From Pigmentibacter sp. JX0631 (lineage in GTDB: Bacteria; Bdellovibrionota_B; Oligoflexia; Silvanigrellales; Silvanigrellaceae): DNA of 64,000 nucleotides. The stretch is taken from assembly GCF_029873255.1 (NCBI RefSeq), contig NZ_CP123622.1, forward strand, positions 496,501 through 560,500, in the 5' to 3' direction. The position numbers and the translations under genes were made by a program. The number at the start of each line of letters is the position of its first letter. Positions within the stretch are counted from its first letter, which is position 1. This document shows, in pieces, positions 25,785 to 33,976 of this stretch. Below the pieces are notes generated by a model. The model saw only the letters and a program-made list of their open reading frames with translations. It made no database searches and was not told where the DNA came from.

Positions 25785-25878
25785 AGTAAATTGTATCTCC
25801 TATATTTTGTGTAAAAGTTTTGCAACAACAAGTTCTAAAGACCTATACTTCATTTTATTTATGTACCCTTTACAATAT

Positions 25879-26829
25879 TTATTTGCTGATAAAAGTTATT
25901 TGATTTGTCCTATCTATTATTTGATATCCACTAACGCTGTCTTTAGACCACACGTTGGTTTTCTTTTGAAATTCAGAAGCGGCATTTGAGCCACCAAAAA
26001 GTGATCCGATAGTTCCCAGAACAAAGGATCCCACTTGGCAATAGAAATGATTACATAAATTTAGTCTATTAGACGCATACATTATTCCAGAAACCGGCGG
26101 TGGCATTAAACCTGGAGGAGTGGATCCAGCATTTATCATTGCAAATTGTCTCAGAGCCCTATCTACTAGTAATGTTTTTTCATCTATTTCAATTTCTTTT
26201 TGTTCTTGAGGTGTATAACCAAATTCTGCAGCATTTCCATCAAACTTGATCCTAAACCAATCTTCAGATTTATTATCTTCAATTATGGAATGCACGGATG
26301 CAGTAGAAAACCACCCCCTTGAAGATGAAGCCTTTTCAATTCTAGAAAACATATTGAAAAGATTATAGGTAGCTGTAAACGAACGATGCGCTTTCAATTG
26401 AAAAGTATAGTTTGCTCTTAAAATCAAATTGTCAGATATGTCGTTAATGTCTTTGCCAGGAATTGGTTTATTTACATCATCAAAATATTTGCATGCACCA
26501 AGCAAATTTAACCTGACTATCCCAGAACTACTACCAAATACCGTTTTTTCGCTGGATACTTCTTCTGTAAGCGAAGGTGGTGGTAAAGTAGTATCAAAGT
26601 TTTTAACATTTTGAAATTTCATCCCAGGTATAGTGGCATCTATTATCGCTCTATAAGTTGACTCAGCTTCTCCGGTAGCATCTTTTGTTGAGGCATAAAC
26701 TACAGCATCTTTAATTTGCATATTTTGCCAAGTAACATGATTTAATGAAGGATTTAATCTTATATACTGCTGAATAATATCTGAATTACTTGGATTAAAT
26801 AATAATTGCGCTGTTAATCCTTCTAACAT
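25879..26829 (-). CDS. Downstream part of a split secreted protein
   Basis: This 316-aa reading frame begins MLEGLTAQLLF but is open further upstream, through the residues LVDDLAQSVIRSYERYS, to about 26901. There it meets the end of the preceding ORF in the -1 frame. The content (TWQNMQIKDAVVYASTKD, FQLKAHRSFTATYN, EQKEIEIDEKTLLVDRALRQ) is unlike any family I recognise. A short hydrophobic Gly-rich segment (GSFVLGTIGSLFGG) lies near the C-terminus. It has no signal peptide of its own and no good SD before the first ATG, which suggests it is the second half of one 566-aa product with the ORF at 26865-27578. Confidence 0.55.
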   Translation of the reverse strand: MLEGLTAQLLFNPSNSDIIQQYIRLNPSLNHVTWQNMQIKDAVVYASTKDATGEAESTYRAIIDATIPGMKFQNVKNFDTTLPPPSLTEEVSSEKTVFGSSSGIVRLNLLGACKYFDDVNKPIPGKDINDISDNLILRANYTFQLKAHRSFTATYNLFNMFSRIEKASSSRGWFSTASVHSIIEDNKSEDWFRIKFDGNAAEFGYTPQEQKEIEIDEKTLLVDRALRQFAMINAGSTPPGLMPPPVSGIMYASNRLNLCNHFYCQVGSFVLGTIGSLFGGSNAASEFQKKTNVWSKDSVSGYQIIDRTNQITFISK

Positions 26830-26864
26830 AGAATATCGTTCATAAGACCGTATGACAGATTGTG

Positions 26865-27578
26865 CTAAATCATCAACCAGCTTTTGTAATTCATTAAAGG
26901 TTTTAAATTTTCATTATATTTATTTTGTTCATACTCATATTCTTCTTTAGAAACAGAATATCTTTTTTTAGAAATATAATATTTATCCTCTACAGGATTA
27001 AATTCATTGTCTAAAAATTCACGATATTTTTTTCTTAAATCTTCAAGAATTAAAAGTGCATTTTTAGTTTCTTGTGAGTCAGGATCTTTCCTTTTTAATT
27101 TGTTGTAAATTAAGTAAGCTTGATCAATTTCTTCTCCTATTTTTTGCTCTTTAACTTTCAATGAATCAAATTGTTCTTTAATAGCATTAAAAGTTGATTC
27201 ATTTTTTTTCATTTCGAAATATAATTGATCTACTTCTTTTTTAAAAGGTTCATAGTCTTTTATCATCTTAGTAATAGTTTTAGTAATTTCTAATCTATTA
27301 CTTTCACTTTCTTTTACTGATTCAGAAACCAAATTTAATGTTTTACAAAACCCCAAATTCATATTTTGCTGAACTGCTGTTACGCTAACTTTACCAACTT
27401 CTGGAGGAAGAACATAAGCATTGGAACATTCTTCATCAAATGCAATTCCCATAGAGTTTTTAGGATGATTTATATTGCCAACATAACATTTATTATTAAC
27501 TGTCGGGGTTCCACTAAAAGCACTGGTAATAAAAAATAGAGAAGGCAAAGTAATCAAAGAATGAAACTTAATTCTCAT
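26865..27578 (-). CDS. Upstream part of a split secreted coiled-coil protein
   Basis: The start ATG has the strong SD GGAGGA. Residues 1-22 form a signal peptide (LITLPSLFFITSAFS, with cleavage likely after SAFSG). Several Cys residues (in NNKCYVG, EECSN and GFCKT) are followed by a long heptad-rich coiled coil from ~75 to 226. The frame then leaves the coiled coil abruptly (KPLMNYKSWLMI) and stops. A -1 shift at 26901-26907 instead gives TFNELQKLVDDLAQSVIRS, which continues the heptads and enters the next ORF. Family unknown; probably periplasmic or surface-exposed. Confidence 0.6.
   Translation of the reverse strand: MRIKFHSLITLPSLFFITSAFSGTPTVNNKCYVGNINHPKNSMGIAFDEECSNAYVLPPEVGKVSVTAVQQNMNLGFCKTLNLVSESVKESESNRLEITKTITKMIKDYEPFKKEVDQLYFEMKKNESTFNAIKEQFDSLKVKEQKIGEEIDQAYLIYNKLKRKDPDSQETKNALLILEDLRKKYREFLDNEFNPVEDKYYISKKRYSVSKEEYEYEQNKYNENLKPLMNYKSWLMI
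26901..26907 (-). other. U UUA AAA heptamer at the frame change between the two ORFs
   Basis: On the coding strand the 0-frame reads AAT TTA AAA CCT. The last T of AAT plus TTA AAA fits the X XXY YYZ rule for -1 slippage. A -1 step here joins both ORFs into one 566-codon frame, and the joined length accounts exactly for 25879-27578. Loss of one A from an A5 run would leave the same sequence, so mutation or assembly error cannot be separated from programmed shifting by reading alone. Confidence 0.5.
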
Positions 27579-27781
27579 ATAATTCCTCCAAAAAAAAAAA
27601 TAAATCTAAATCTTGTCTCTAAAGTTTCAATTAGGTAACAAAGTAAAAAATACTTGTCAATACAGTTTCTATTTCCTAAAAAATTGATAAAAAATTTATG
27701 TATTTAATATTTTTTAGATATTAAATTTATCTTTATTCATATGAATTACATAAAAAATACTAGAATTATTTTCCAAATTTT

Positions 27782-27824
27782 TTAAAAAAGTAAATAATAA
27801 ATTAATTATTATTTACTTTTTTAA
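27782..27824. terminator. Strong bidirectional terminator-like hairpin
   Basis: AAAAAAGTAAATAATAA (27784-27800) and TTATTATTTACTTTTTT (27806-27822) are perfectly complementary around ATTAA, extendable to 19 bp. The A6/T6 edges give a U-tract in both directions. It could end the leftward TPR-gene transcript 150 bp after its stop. The rest of the 389-bp gap 27579-27967 is extremely AT-rich with no gene visible. Confidence 0.55.
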
Positions 27825-27967
27825 TGCAATAATATTTATGAAATAGAATTATTTTTTAATCAAATAAAATTTTTAATTTAAAAGATAATTTTTTTAGATA
27901 ACAGTCTATGATTATAATTTTTAATAGAATAAAATTATCTGATTATAAAAAATAGTTAAATATTAAT

Positions 27968-28029
27968 ATAATTAGGCAGCAGAATCATTTTTATTATTGT
28001 TACTATTAATAGTATTTTCTTCTTTATTT
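27968..28029. repeat. 62-bp direct repeat, right copy
   Basis: This copy is identical to 24662-24723. Here it forms the 3' end and stop codon of the TPR/membrane gene, encoding its Asn-rich tail (NTINSNNNKNDSAA). It marks the right edge of the 3.2-kb block containing the lipoprotein and split coiled-coil genes. Confidence 0.95.
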
Positions 28030-28787
28030 GTTGCTTTCCCTCTTGGAACATAACTTACAGTATCAATGTAACTAAGAATTAAACGGACAAAATGTCTTCT
28101 TGCCCGAACTACACTTTTTGTTTTTGAAATATCAAAATTAAAAAGAGGTTCTCGAGTTAAGCGTGAATATACTATCATATGTAAATAATCTTCTTTTAAA
28201 TTAGGATCATATTCTATCACAACATGCCCCATTTGCTCCCAACTATATTCAATTTTTTTCATTCCATAAAATACTTGAATTCCAGCAAGTCCAACTAAAA
28301 TCTTTTTAATTCCATGCATATTGATTAAAAGTAACATAAACCAAGGAATAACAACTAAAGTAAAAAATGAAAATAACAAACCTGGAGGAATGGAAGATTT
28401 TGAATGTTCAAAAAAAGTTGGACTTGTTATCAAAAATAAAAAACATCCCATTAAGCCTATTAACGAGATGAGCATTTGCAAAGGTGAAAATTGAAAGTAC
28501 CATCTCCCCTCTGGAGTCAATCTGCTATAAATTAGTGACTCTCTATCCTCATCTATTCTTTTATCTAGTTCGGCATAAGGCTCTTCTTCCGAAGAAGACA
28601 ACTTGCCCAAAGTATGCAAAAGAGATAAAGATTCATCGAATCTTCCCCAAGCATCTAGGATAAAAGCTTTCATTCTTATCGCTTCAGTGTTTCTAGGTGA
28701 TAGAGAAAGCAAATTCTCTAGAACTTCCATCGCCCCTGCTGAATCGCCCTCTTCTATTAGTAATTTAGCATCTTTCAAATGTTTCAT
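27972..28787 (-). CDS. TPR-like membrane protein, function unknown
   Basis: I use the ATG at 28787 (MKHLKDAKLL); a TTG two codons earlier is possible. Residues ~1-60 contain two TPR-like helix pairs (AKLLIEEGDSAGAMEVLENL and TEAIRMKAFILDAWGRFDES). Two membrane helices lie near 107-130 and 140-163. A PH-like or DUF304-type globular segment follows (KKIEYSWEQMGHVVIEY), with a polar Asn-rich tail. The tail and stop lie in the right 62-bp repeat. It is transcribed leftward and is separated from rplI by a strong terminator. No specific role can be given. Confidence 0.6.
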   Translation of the reverse strand: MKHLKDAKLLIEEGDSAGAMEVLENLLSLSPRNTEAIRMKAFILDAWGRFDESLSLLHTLGKLSSSEEEPYAELDKRIDEDRESLIYSRLTPEGRWYFQFSPLQMLISLIGLMGCFLFLITSPTFFEHSKSSIPPGLLFSFFTLVVIPWFMLLLINMHGIKKILVGLAGIQVFYGMKKIEYSWEQMGHVVIEYDPNLKEDYLHMIVYSRLTREPLFNFDISKTKSVVRARRHFVRLILSYIDTVSYVPRGKATNKEENTINSNNNKNDSAA

Positions 28788-28835
28788 AATCAAGACAATC
28801 GTCTTAAAAAGGAAAAAACTTAAAAAGAGTCAAAA

Positions 28836-28864
28836 AAAAAGTAAGGGCATTTCCCTTACTTTTT
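28836..28864 (-). terminator. Intrinsic terminator of the rpsF-DUF2232-rplI operon
   Basis: AAAAAGTAAGGG and CCCTTACTTTTT pair over 12 bp around CATTT, with A9 on one side. On the minus strand this becomes a stem followed by a long T-run, the classic Rho-independent form. It lies 25 bp after the rplI stop codon. Confidence 0.85.
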
Positions 28865-28889
28865 AAATTATACACATTCACTAAAGAAT

Positions 28890-29336
28890 TTAGTTTTGCG
28901 CAACAACCCAAATATTGAATTGAGCAGAAACCTCTGGATGAAGTTTAACTACACCTTTATAAACACCAACAAGTTTGATTTCATCAAGGATAGAAATCAT
29001 ACGGCGGTCAATTTCATGTCCAGCTGCACGGAAAGCATCAGCTAGTTCTTGTGTAGTAACTGTACCGAAAATTTTATCTTCTTCACCTACTGGTTTTTGG
29101 ATGGTTAAAGAAAGAGCACTAATAGTAGCTGCAAGTTCTTTAGCACTAGTAAGATCTTTTTGTTTTTTAGCATCAGCTTGTCTACGTTGATGATCTAATA
29201 GTTTTTTATTTCTTTCATCAGCTAAAACAGCTAATTCACGAGGAAAAAGATAGTTTCTAGCATAGCCAGCTTTTACCTTAACAAGGTCCCCGATATGACC
29301 TAAATTTGGTACATTTGCTTGTAAAAGTACGAGCAT
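28890..29336 (-). CDS. rplI: 50S ribosomal protein bL9
   Basis: This 148-aa protein has the bL9 N-terminal signature VLLQANVPNLGHIGDLVKVK followed by GYARNYLFPRELAV. A long connecting helix and a C-terminal domain (KIFGTVTTQELADAF, then a beta-rich end) follow. Length and domain order are standard. It is the last gene of the rpsF operon, 54 bp after the DUF2232 gene, and is followed by a strong terminator. Confidence 0.97.
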   Translation of the reverse strand: MLVLLQANVPNLGHIGDLVKVKAGYARNYLFPRELAVLADERNKKLLDHQRRQADAKKQKDLTSAKELAATISALSLTIQKPVGEEDKIFGTVTTQELADAFRAAGHEIDRRMISILDEIKLVGVYKGVVKLHPEVSAQFNIWVVAQN

Positions 29337-29390
29337 AATTTATATCCTTCTTTCATAATATCAATAAAAAGTTGATGTGAATAACGCAAA

Positions 29391-30794
29391 TTAGCTTTGT
29401 TTCTTGCTAATTCCACGCCAATCATACACATAATCAAGTAAGCCAATGACTCCAAAAAAGCCAATAATTTCATATGTTCCAATGAATTTATTCACTAATA
29501 GCAGAGCAAAAATAAGCACTATCGGAAATAGAGCTATAGTCGTTAGTCTTTTATACAGAGTAAACATTCCTTGTAAAGCAACAATTGTAAGCAGAATAAA
29601 AGAAAATAAACTAATTCCCGCTATTAATGGTGCATAAGAAGAATGTTCAAGAACTTTAAGCATAGTTTCAAAATTAGTAAAGCTTAATCCAATGGAAGCC
29701 AATCCAGCAATAGATGCAATAACTAATGGAAAAGGGAGAGTGAACTCTCTTAAATTCCAAGAACTTTGGCCTTGGAATCGAAAAGCATAACCCTGCCAAA
29801 ACATAGAATTTTTAGGTTTTAAAGGCTTCCAGAAATAAGCTAAAATACTAGAATCTTTTTTATCGCTGTCTTCTGAATTAAGTAATTTATGCTTCTCTAT
29901 CATGATTGGTGTACTTGTTCGGCCTGTATTAACCATCGGCATTGCCAGCAGACTGTTGACTAGCTGGGATGTAAAAGATGAAGAGTTTCTTAATATATAA
30001 TTAACTATAGATCTTAAACGCTCAATTTGTTCAAAGCCAAAATCGACAAAGACAACATTTGCAAATGAAATAAGTAAGCATAATAATAAAAATATAGATC
30101 CTGACCCAAATACAAAAAATAGAATTCGTTGCCATGAACTATAGTTCAGAAAATCAGTAACATACTTAATAAGGCCAGGATTTCCCTTTTCGAAATTTTC
30201 ATAAAAGGCTTTAACATCCGGACTTTTAGGATTACTAGCTTTGTTAGTTTTTTCAGCGATGTTGGTATCAGGATTATTAATCTTTTCAGAAGCACTGAAG
30301 TTTTGCATGGATTTATCTTGGCTTGAAGCTGATTTTTCCTGCTGAACTAATCCAATATTTTCACCCATCTGTTGAGCAAACTCTTTTTTGTCAGCTACAA
30401 AAATAGCTGTATAAAACAGAAAAAGAGTGGGTAAAAACATAATAACAGCGGCAAATAACCAATGCTTATTTTTCTCCCTGATCATAACAGCAGACATAAA
30501 AAACGGAATAGCCAATAGAACAAGAATTCCAGTAGCCAAAATAGTAGGAGCAAAGGCGCTTCCTATCAGGATTAAAACTAAAGCTACCGCTATCATTAGC
30601 AAAACAGCTTTTCTTTTTCCAAGAATTGCAGAAATTTGTGCAACATTAAAAACCGCAAGAGGAATAATTTGAGTTATGAAACTTACAGCAATGAAAAATC
30701 CTGAAAACAGCAACGTAGGAGTAAATTTTTTGGACGAATTTACTTCTTTATTATGGCTATTTTGGTTTTGTGACTCATTTTTATTTGGTTTCAA
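29391..30794 (-). CDS. DUF2232-like polytopic membrane protein
   Basis: The longest frame overlaps rpsF by 70 bp, but a TTG at 30794 has AGAGGA seven bases upstream, so I start there (467 aa, beginning with KPNKNESQNQ). It has at least seven membrane helices in two groups, separated by a polar Ser/Asn/Lys-rich stretch (around EKSASSQDKSMQNFSASE). The location between rpsF and rplI is typical of DUF2232 proteins, which occur in this operon in several deltaproteobacterial-type groups. The C-terminal helices (LIAGISLFSFILLTIVALQG, then ...GVIGLLDYVYDWRG) fit that family. Function unknown. Confidence 0.65.
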   Translation of the reverse strand: MKPNKNESQNQNSHNKEVNSSKKFTPTLLFSGFFIAVSFITQIIPLAVFNVAQISAILGKRKAVLLMIAVALVLILIGSAFAPTILATGILVLLAIPFFMSAVMIREKNKHWLFAAVIMFLPTLFLFYTAIFVADKKEFAQQMGENIGLVQQEKSASSQDKSMQNFSASEKINNPDTNIAEKTNKASNPKSPDVKAFYENFEKGNPGLIKYVTDFLNYSSWQRILFFVFGSGSIFLLLCLLISFANVVFVDFGFEQIERLRSIVNYILRNSSSFTSQLVNSLLAMPMVNTGRTSTPIMIEKHKLLNSEDSDKKDSSILAYFWKPLKPKNSMFWQGYAFRFQGQSSWNLREFTLPFPLVIASIAGLASIGLSFTNFETMLKVLEHSSYAPLIAGISLFSFILLTIVALQGMFTLYKRLTTIALFPIVLIFALLLVNKFIGTYEIIGFFGVIGLLDYVYDWRGISKKQS

Positions 30795-30843
30795 AATAAA
30801 TCCTCTTTTTGCAACCTTAAATAAATTCAGTAAATACAAGAAA

Positions 30844-31260
30844 TTAGTCTTCTTGTCCTCTACGTGCACCCAAGGATTCAGCTTCTGCTTTTTCACGCGC
30901 GGCTTCTGCTGCACGTTGAGCAGCAGCTTCTGCTTGTTTTTGTAGTTCTAGACGACGTGCTTCAACATTTACGCTATCAGCAAGTTTTATTACCATAGAA
31001 CGTAGAACATTTTCTTCTAATTTAAGAATACGCTCTAGTTCATGAATATTTGCTTGATTTGTAGCAACATCATAAACGAAGTAGTTACCACGTGTTTGTT
31101 TATTTATTGGATAAGCGAGACGACGAACGCCCCAAGTCTCTTTTTTGACTACTTGTCCACCATCTGTTCCAATGATAGTCTCCCATTTAGAGACCATTTT
31201 GGATAGTTCAGCTTCAGGTAAGTCAGCCTTTGCAATAATCATTGCTTCGTATTCACGCAT
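30844..31260 (-). CDS. rpsF: 30S ribosomal protein bS6
   Basis: bS6 binds the 16S platform together with uS15 and bS18. The start MREYEAMIIAKADLPEAELS and the block KKETWGVRRLAYPINKQTRGNYFVYD are standard. At 138 aa it has a C-terminal extension rich in Ala and Glu (AAAQRAAEAAREKAEAE), a common variable tail. GGAG precedes the start. Normally rpsR (bS18) follows; here the next gene is the DUF2232 protein, so rpsR must be elsewhere. Confidence 0.96.
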   Translation of the reverse strand: MREYEAMIIAKADLPEAELSKMVSKWETIIGTDGGQVVKKETWGVRRLAYPINKQTRGNYFVYDVATNQANIHELERILKLEENVLRSMVIKLADSVNVEARRLELQKQAEAAAQRAAEAAREKAEAESLGARRGQED

Positions 31261-31321
31261 AGAATTCTCCTTATGGATCGTGCAACTTAAACTTGAGCCC
31301 CAAATATGAGGAGCAAGGAGT

Positions 31322-32167
31322 TTGGTCGAAGTATTTCCCCTAACTTTATTTCACAATTTTTTCAAGTCTAATTTAATAAAGGCTGTTTCTTTTAAGGTTT
31401 TCCTCTTAGTTTTCATCCTTCTCCCTCTAAAAGGCTATGCTGACAGAAGAGTTATTACTCTATTTCCCCATGATGATTTACAACTCATTGATAATAATGA
31501 AAATTATAAACTTATTCGCATTGGTGTTACTGAAAGTCTTTTGAACCTCAGTTTTATTCCCTGTCTATTCGAGTTTAATCAAATTCCTCTTCTCTATTCA
31601 GTTTTACAAGTAGGACTAAGCTGTTCTACCAAAATTGCTCAAGCAAACATTCTTTCAGTTAGCGTACATCCCGAGACAAATTATAGTAAGGAAGTAAATA
31701 AAAAGGGCGTCGCTCTCGGTATAGGTTTAGCTTATAATTACTATTTAAATACAGAAAATAATGATTGGCTCTTTTTCTTTAAATTTAATTATAAATTTTG
31801 GGATAATGAATTAACTGATTCTTCATATCAATTATCAACTAAACAATTGTATCAAATTTGGGGCAGTGTTTTTGATTCAAATTATAAAATAGGATTGATT
31901 CACAATTACTATGATAGCGACACACCTTTGCAGACAAATCTTTCTCTGGAATTTTACTATCTTCAAAGTTTTCCTTTAGAATGGAGACAAATAGGTGGAG
32001 CTAGAAATACAGCATCAGTCGAGTACAAAGCTTTAGGCTTTTCAGTAAGAAAAGAATTTATTTCTCATTTTATACTTGGAGTAGGAATTGCCTACTGGAA
32101 TTTGACTTTTGATGGCATTAGGATATCAGGCCCTCTTCCCGATGCATACCTTGGAATAGATTTTTAA
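31322..32167 (+). CDS. Predicted outer-membrane beta-barrel protein
   Basis: The only usable start in frame is TTG 31322, with GAGGAG eight bases upstream. A signal peptide follows (VSFKVFLLVFILLPLKGYADRR, hydrophobic core in the middle). The 281-aa protein then alternates polar and aromatic residues (GLAYNYYLNTENNDWLFFF, KFNYKFWDN, IGLIHNYYDSD, LSLEFYYLQSF) and ends in GIDF with a terminal Phe. This pattern is typical of barrel proteins inserted by the BAM machinery. The ceramidase-like lipoprotein gene starts 20 bp after its stop, so the pair is probably one operon. No closer family is recognisable. Confidence 0.6.
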   Translation: MVEVFPLTLFHNFFKSNLIKAVSFKVFLLVFILLPLKGYADRRVITLFPHDDLQLIDNNENYKLIRIGVTESLLNLSFIPCLFEFNQIPLLYSVLQVGLSCSTKIAQANILSVSVHPETNYSKEVNKKGVALGIGLAYNYYLNTENNDWLFFFKFNYKFWDNELTDSSYQLSTKQLYQIWGSVFDSNYKIGLIHNYYDSDTPLQTNLSLEFYYLQSFPLEWRQIGGARNTASVEYKALGFSVRKEFISHFILGVGIAYWNLTFDGIRISGPLPDAYLGIDF

Positions 32168-32187
32168 ATTCATAATTTGGAAAAAAA

Positions 32188-33630
32188 ATGAATAGTTTTA
32201 AATTGGGAATTCTAATTATATCATTGTATTTTATTGTTGCTTGCCAGATTGAAATCAATAAACCTCCTTTTAATGCTTCTAATAATGAAAACAGTCTTTT
32301 TTTTCCAGCAGACTCAAGTGGAGGAATGGGATCTCTTTCCTCCAATTTGCAAGTTGGCATGAGCGCAAAATCAATTTACCCAAACTTTCCAGTAAGCTTA
32401 TCAGGATTTGGCTCACCACTACGTAGATTAATTCCTCCTGATTTAATTAATATTGGGGATAGCTCAACTTTTTGTAAACCTTTTCAAAATATTGATCATT
32501 CACCGAGAATAAAAGTAATTCTTTTCAAAGGAAAAAATAACTCCCAAGATATGTATTACTTACTTATTAACTTAGATATAATTGCTATTCCAAGTGATTT
32601 TAATTTAAAAATGATAAAAGAACTACAAAATAATTTTCCTAGTTTAAATTTAAGTCATGCAAATGTTCAATTTATTGCTACACATACCCATTCTGGTCCT
32701 GCAGGATTAACAGAAAATCCTTTTTGGGCTGCGGCTGTTTGTGATAGATTTAATCCAAAGATCTACGAACTTGTAAGAGCACAAATTTTTTCTGGATTAA
32801 ATGATGCAATAAGTAATTTAGGAACAATCCAGTCTTATGATAATGCAAATTATACTGCATCCGGATACAACTTTACTAGATTTGCAGGAATGGAGGTTGA
32901 TAGATCTACATATTATTTAAATTTAAAAGACGTAAGTTCAAATTCGCTTGCTTGTTTCAAAGTATTTAGTGGTCATCCTACTTGGTATGGAGCTGCGGAG
33001 TTAACATTAAGTGGTGACTTTGCTGGATATTTAGAAGAATCTCTTCAAAATTTAACACACTCTACAAATTGTGCTTTTTTTAATTCTGTAGTAGGAAATG
33101 CATCAATAAATGCCATAGATAATATAACTGATAGAAAAACATTTGCAAACACGTTTGTTAACGAAACTATCGCAAATATATCAAATAATTCCAATTTATT
33201 GAGTTTAAATTATGGAACTTTATTTATTACTTTACCTGGATTTCAAATTAACTTTACTGGTTGTGGTATAAGTTTTGGAATAATACCAGAAAAATATTTT
33301 TCGGATATTATTTCTATAAAATCTACTGATATAACAAATAATATTACAAAAATTTCTTGGTTTTCACTAGGATCAACTTATTTCTTTTTATTTCCGGGAG
33401 AACCTCTCTTTGATACAAAACAGCTTCTTCAATCAATGCTAGCTACTTACTTTCCAACTATTTCATCAATTGTAGTATTATCAACTGCTAATGATTATGT
33501 TGGTTATCTAATGACTAGTAGCAATTATTTAGTTAAAAACATGGATACTTGTTCAACTATTCATGGCCCAAATACCTCTGCAAGTATAATAGACGGATTT
33601 AAAAACTCTTTAAATCAATTTGGCCTATAA
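32188..33630 (+). CDS. Neutral/alkaline ceramidase-like lipoprotein
   Basis: The 480-aa protein begins with a lipoprotein signal; the lipobox VAC in ISLYFIVACQIEINK puts the lipidated Cys near residue 19. The rest resembles the catalytic domain of neutral/alkaline non-lysosomal ceramidases, with QVGMSAKSIYPNFPVSLSGF at the start, the metal-site motif ATHTHSGPAGL, FNFTRFAGMEVD-like and FSGHPTWYGAAELTLSGDFAG. The second histidine motif is present. The C-terminal Ig-like domain of full-length ceramidases (~650 aa) is missing. It would hydrolyse ceramide or a related N-acyl lipid at the cell surface. Similarity is clear in the histidine motifs; the true substrate is uncertain. Confidence 0.72.
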   Translation: MNSFKLGILIISLYFIVACQIEINKPPFNASNNENSLFFPADSSGGMGSLSSNLQVGMSAKSIYPNFPVSLSGFGSPLRRLIPPDLINIGDSSTFCKPFQNIDHSPRIKVILFKGKNNSQDMYYLLINLDIIAIPSDFNLKMIKELQNNFPSLNLSHANVQFIATHTHSGPAGLTENPFWAAAVCDRFNPKIYELVRAQIFSGLNDAISNLGTIQSYDNANYTASGYNFTRFAGMEVDRSTYYLNLKDVSSNSLACFKVFSGHPTWYGAAELTLSGDFAGYLEESLQNLTHSTNCAFFNSVVGNASINAIDNITDRKTFANTFVNETIANISNNSNLLSLNYGTLFITLPGFQINFTGCGISFGIIPEKYFSDIISIKSTDITNNITKISWFSLGSTYFFLFPGEPLFDTKQLLQSMLATYFPTISSIVVLSTANDYVGYLMTSSNYLVKNMDTCSTIHGPNTSASIIDGFKNSLNQFGL

Positions 33631-33976
33631 ATTATTTTTTAAAGAACTTTGAAATTTTTCTTTTTAATATCTTAATAATTTAGAATATCTCCAAAAAAAT
33701 TTTTGATCAATATTTTTTTCTCATTAACAAAAAATCATGCCTAACTTTGGAATTCTTTTTATAGGAAAAAACATATTTTTATATAAAAATTATCCAACAT
33801 GCTAAAAATTTTATGTAAATTATTTTTTTTTAAAAAATTTGCAAACTATAAAAAAATATATTATTTATTTGCTTTATTTAAAATAATTTGTTACGAAGGT
33901 TTTATAGTTATATAAATTAAAATATCTTTAATATAAACTTTATTAATTTTAAATATTAATAAAAAGGAGTATTGCA
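33631..33976. other. AT-rich intergenic region before the NRPS gene
   Basis: These 346 bp contain no ORF of note on either strand, no tRNA and no clear inverted repeat. They must hold the NRPS promoter, but I cannot separate a real -10/-35 pair from chance matches in such AT-rich DNA. The only firm signal is the SD AAAAAGGAG before the NRPS start. Confidence 0.6.
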
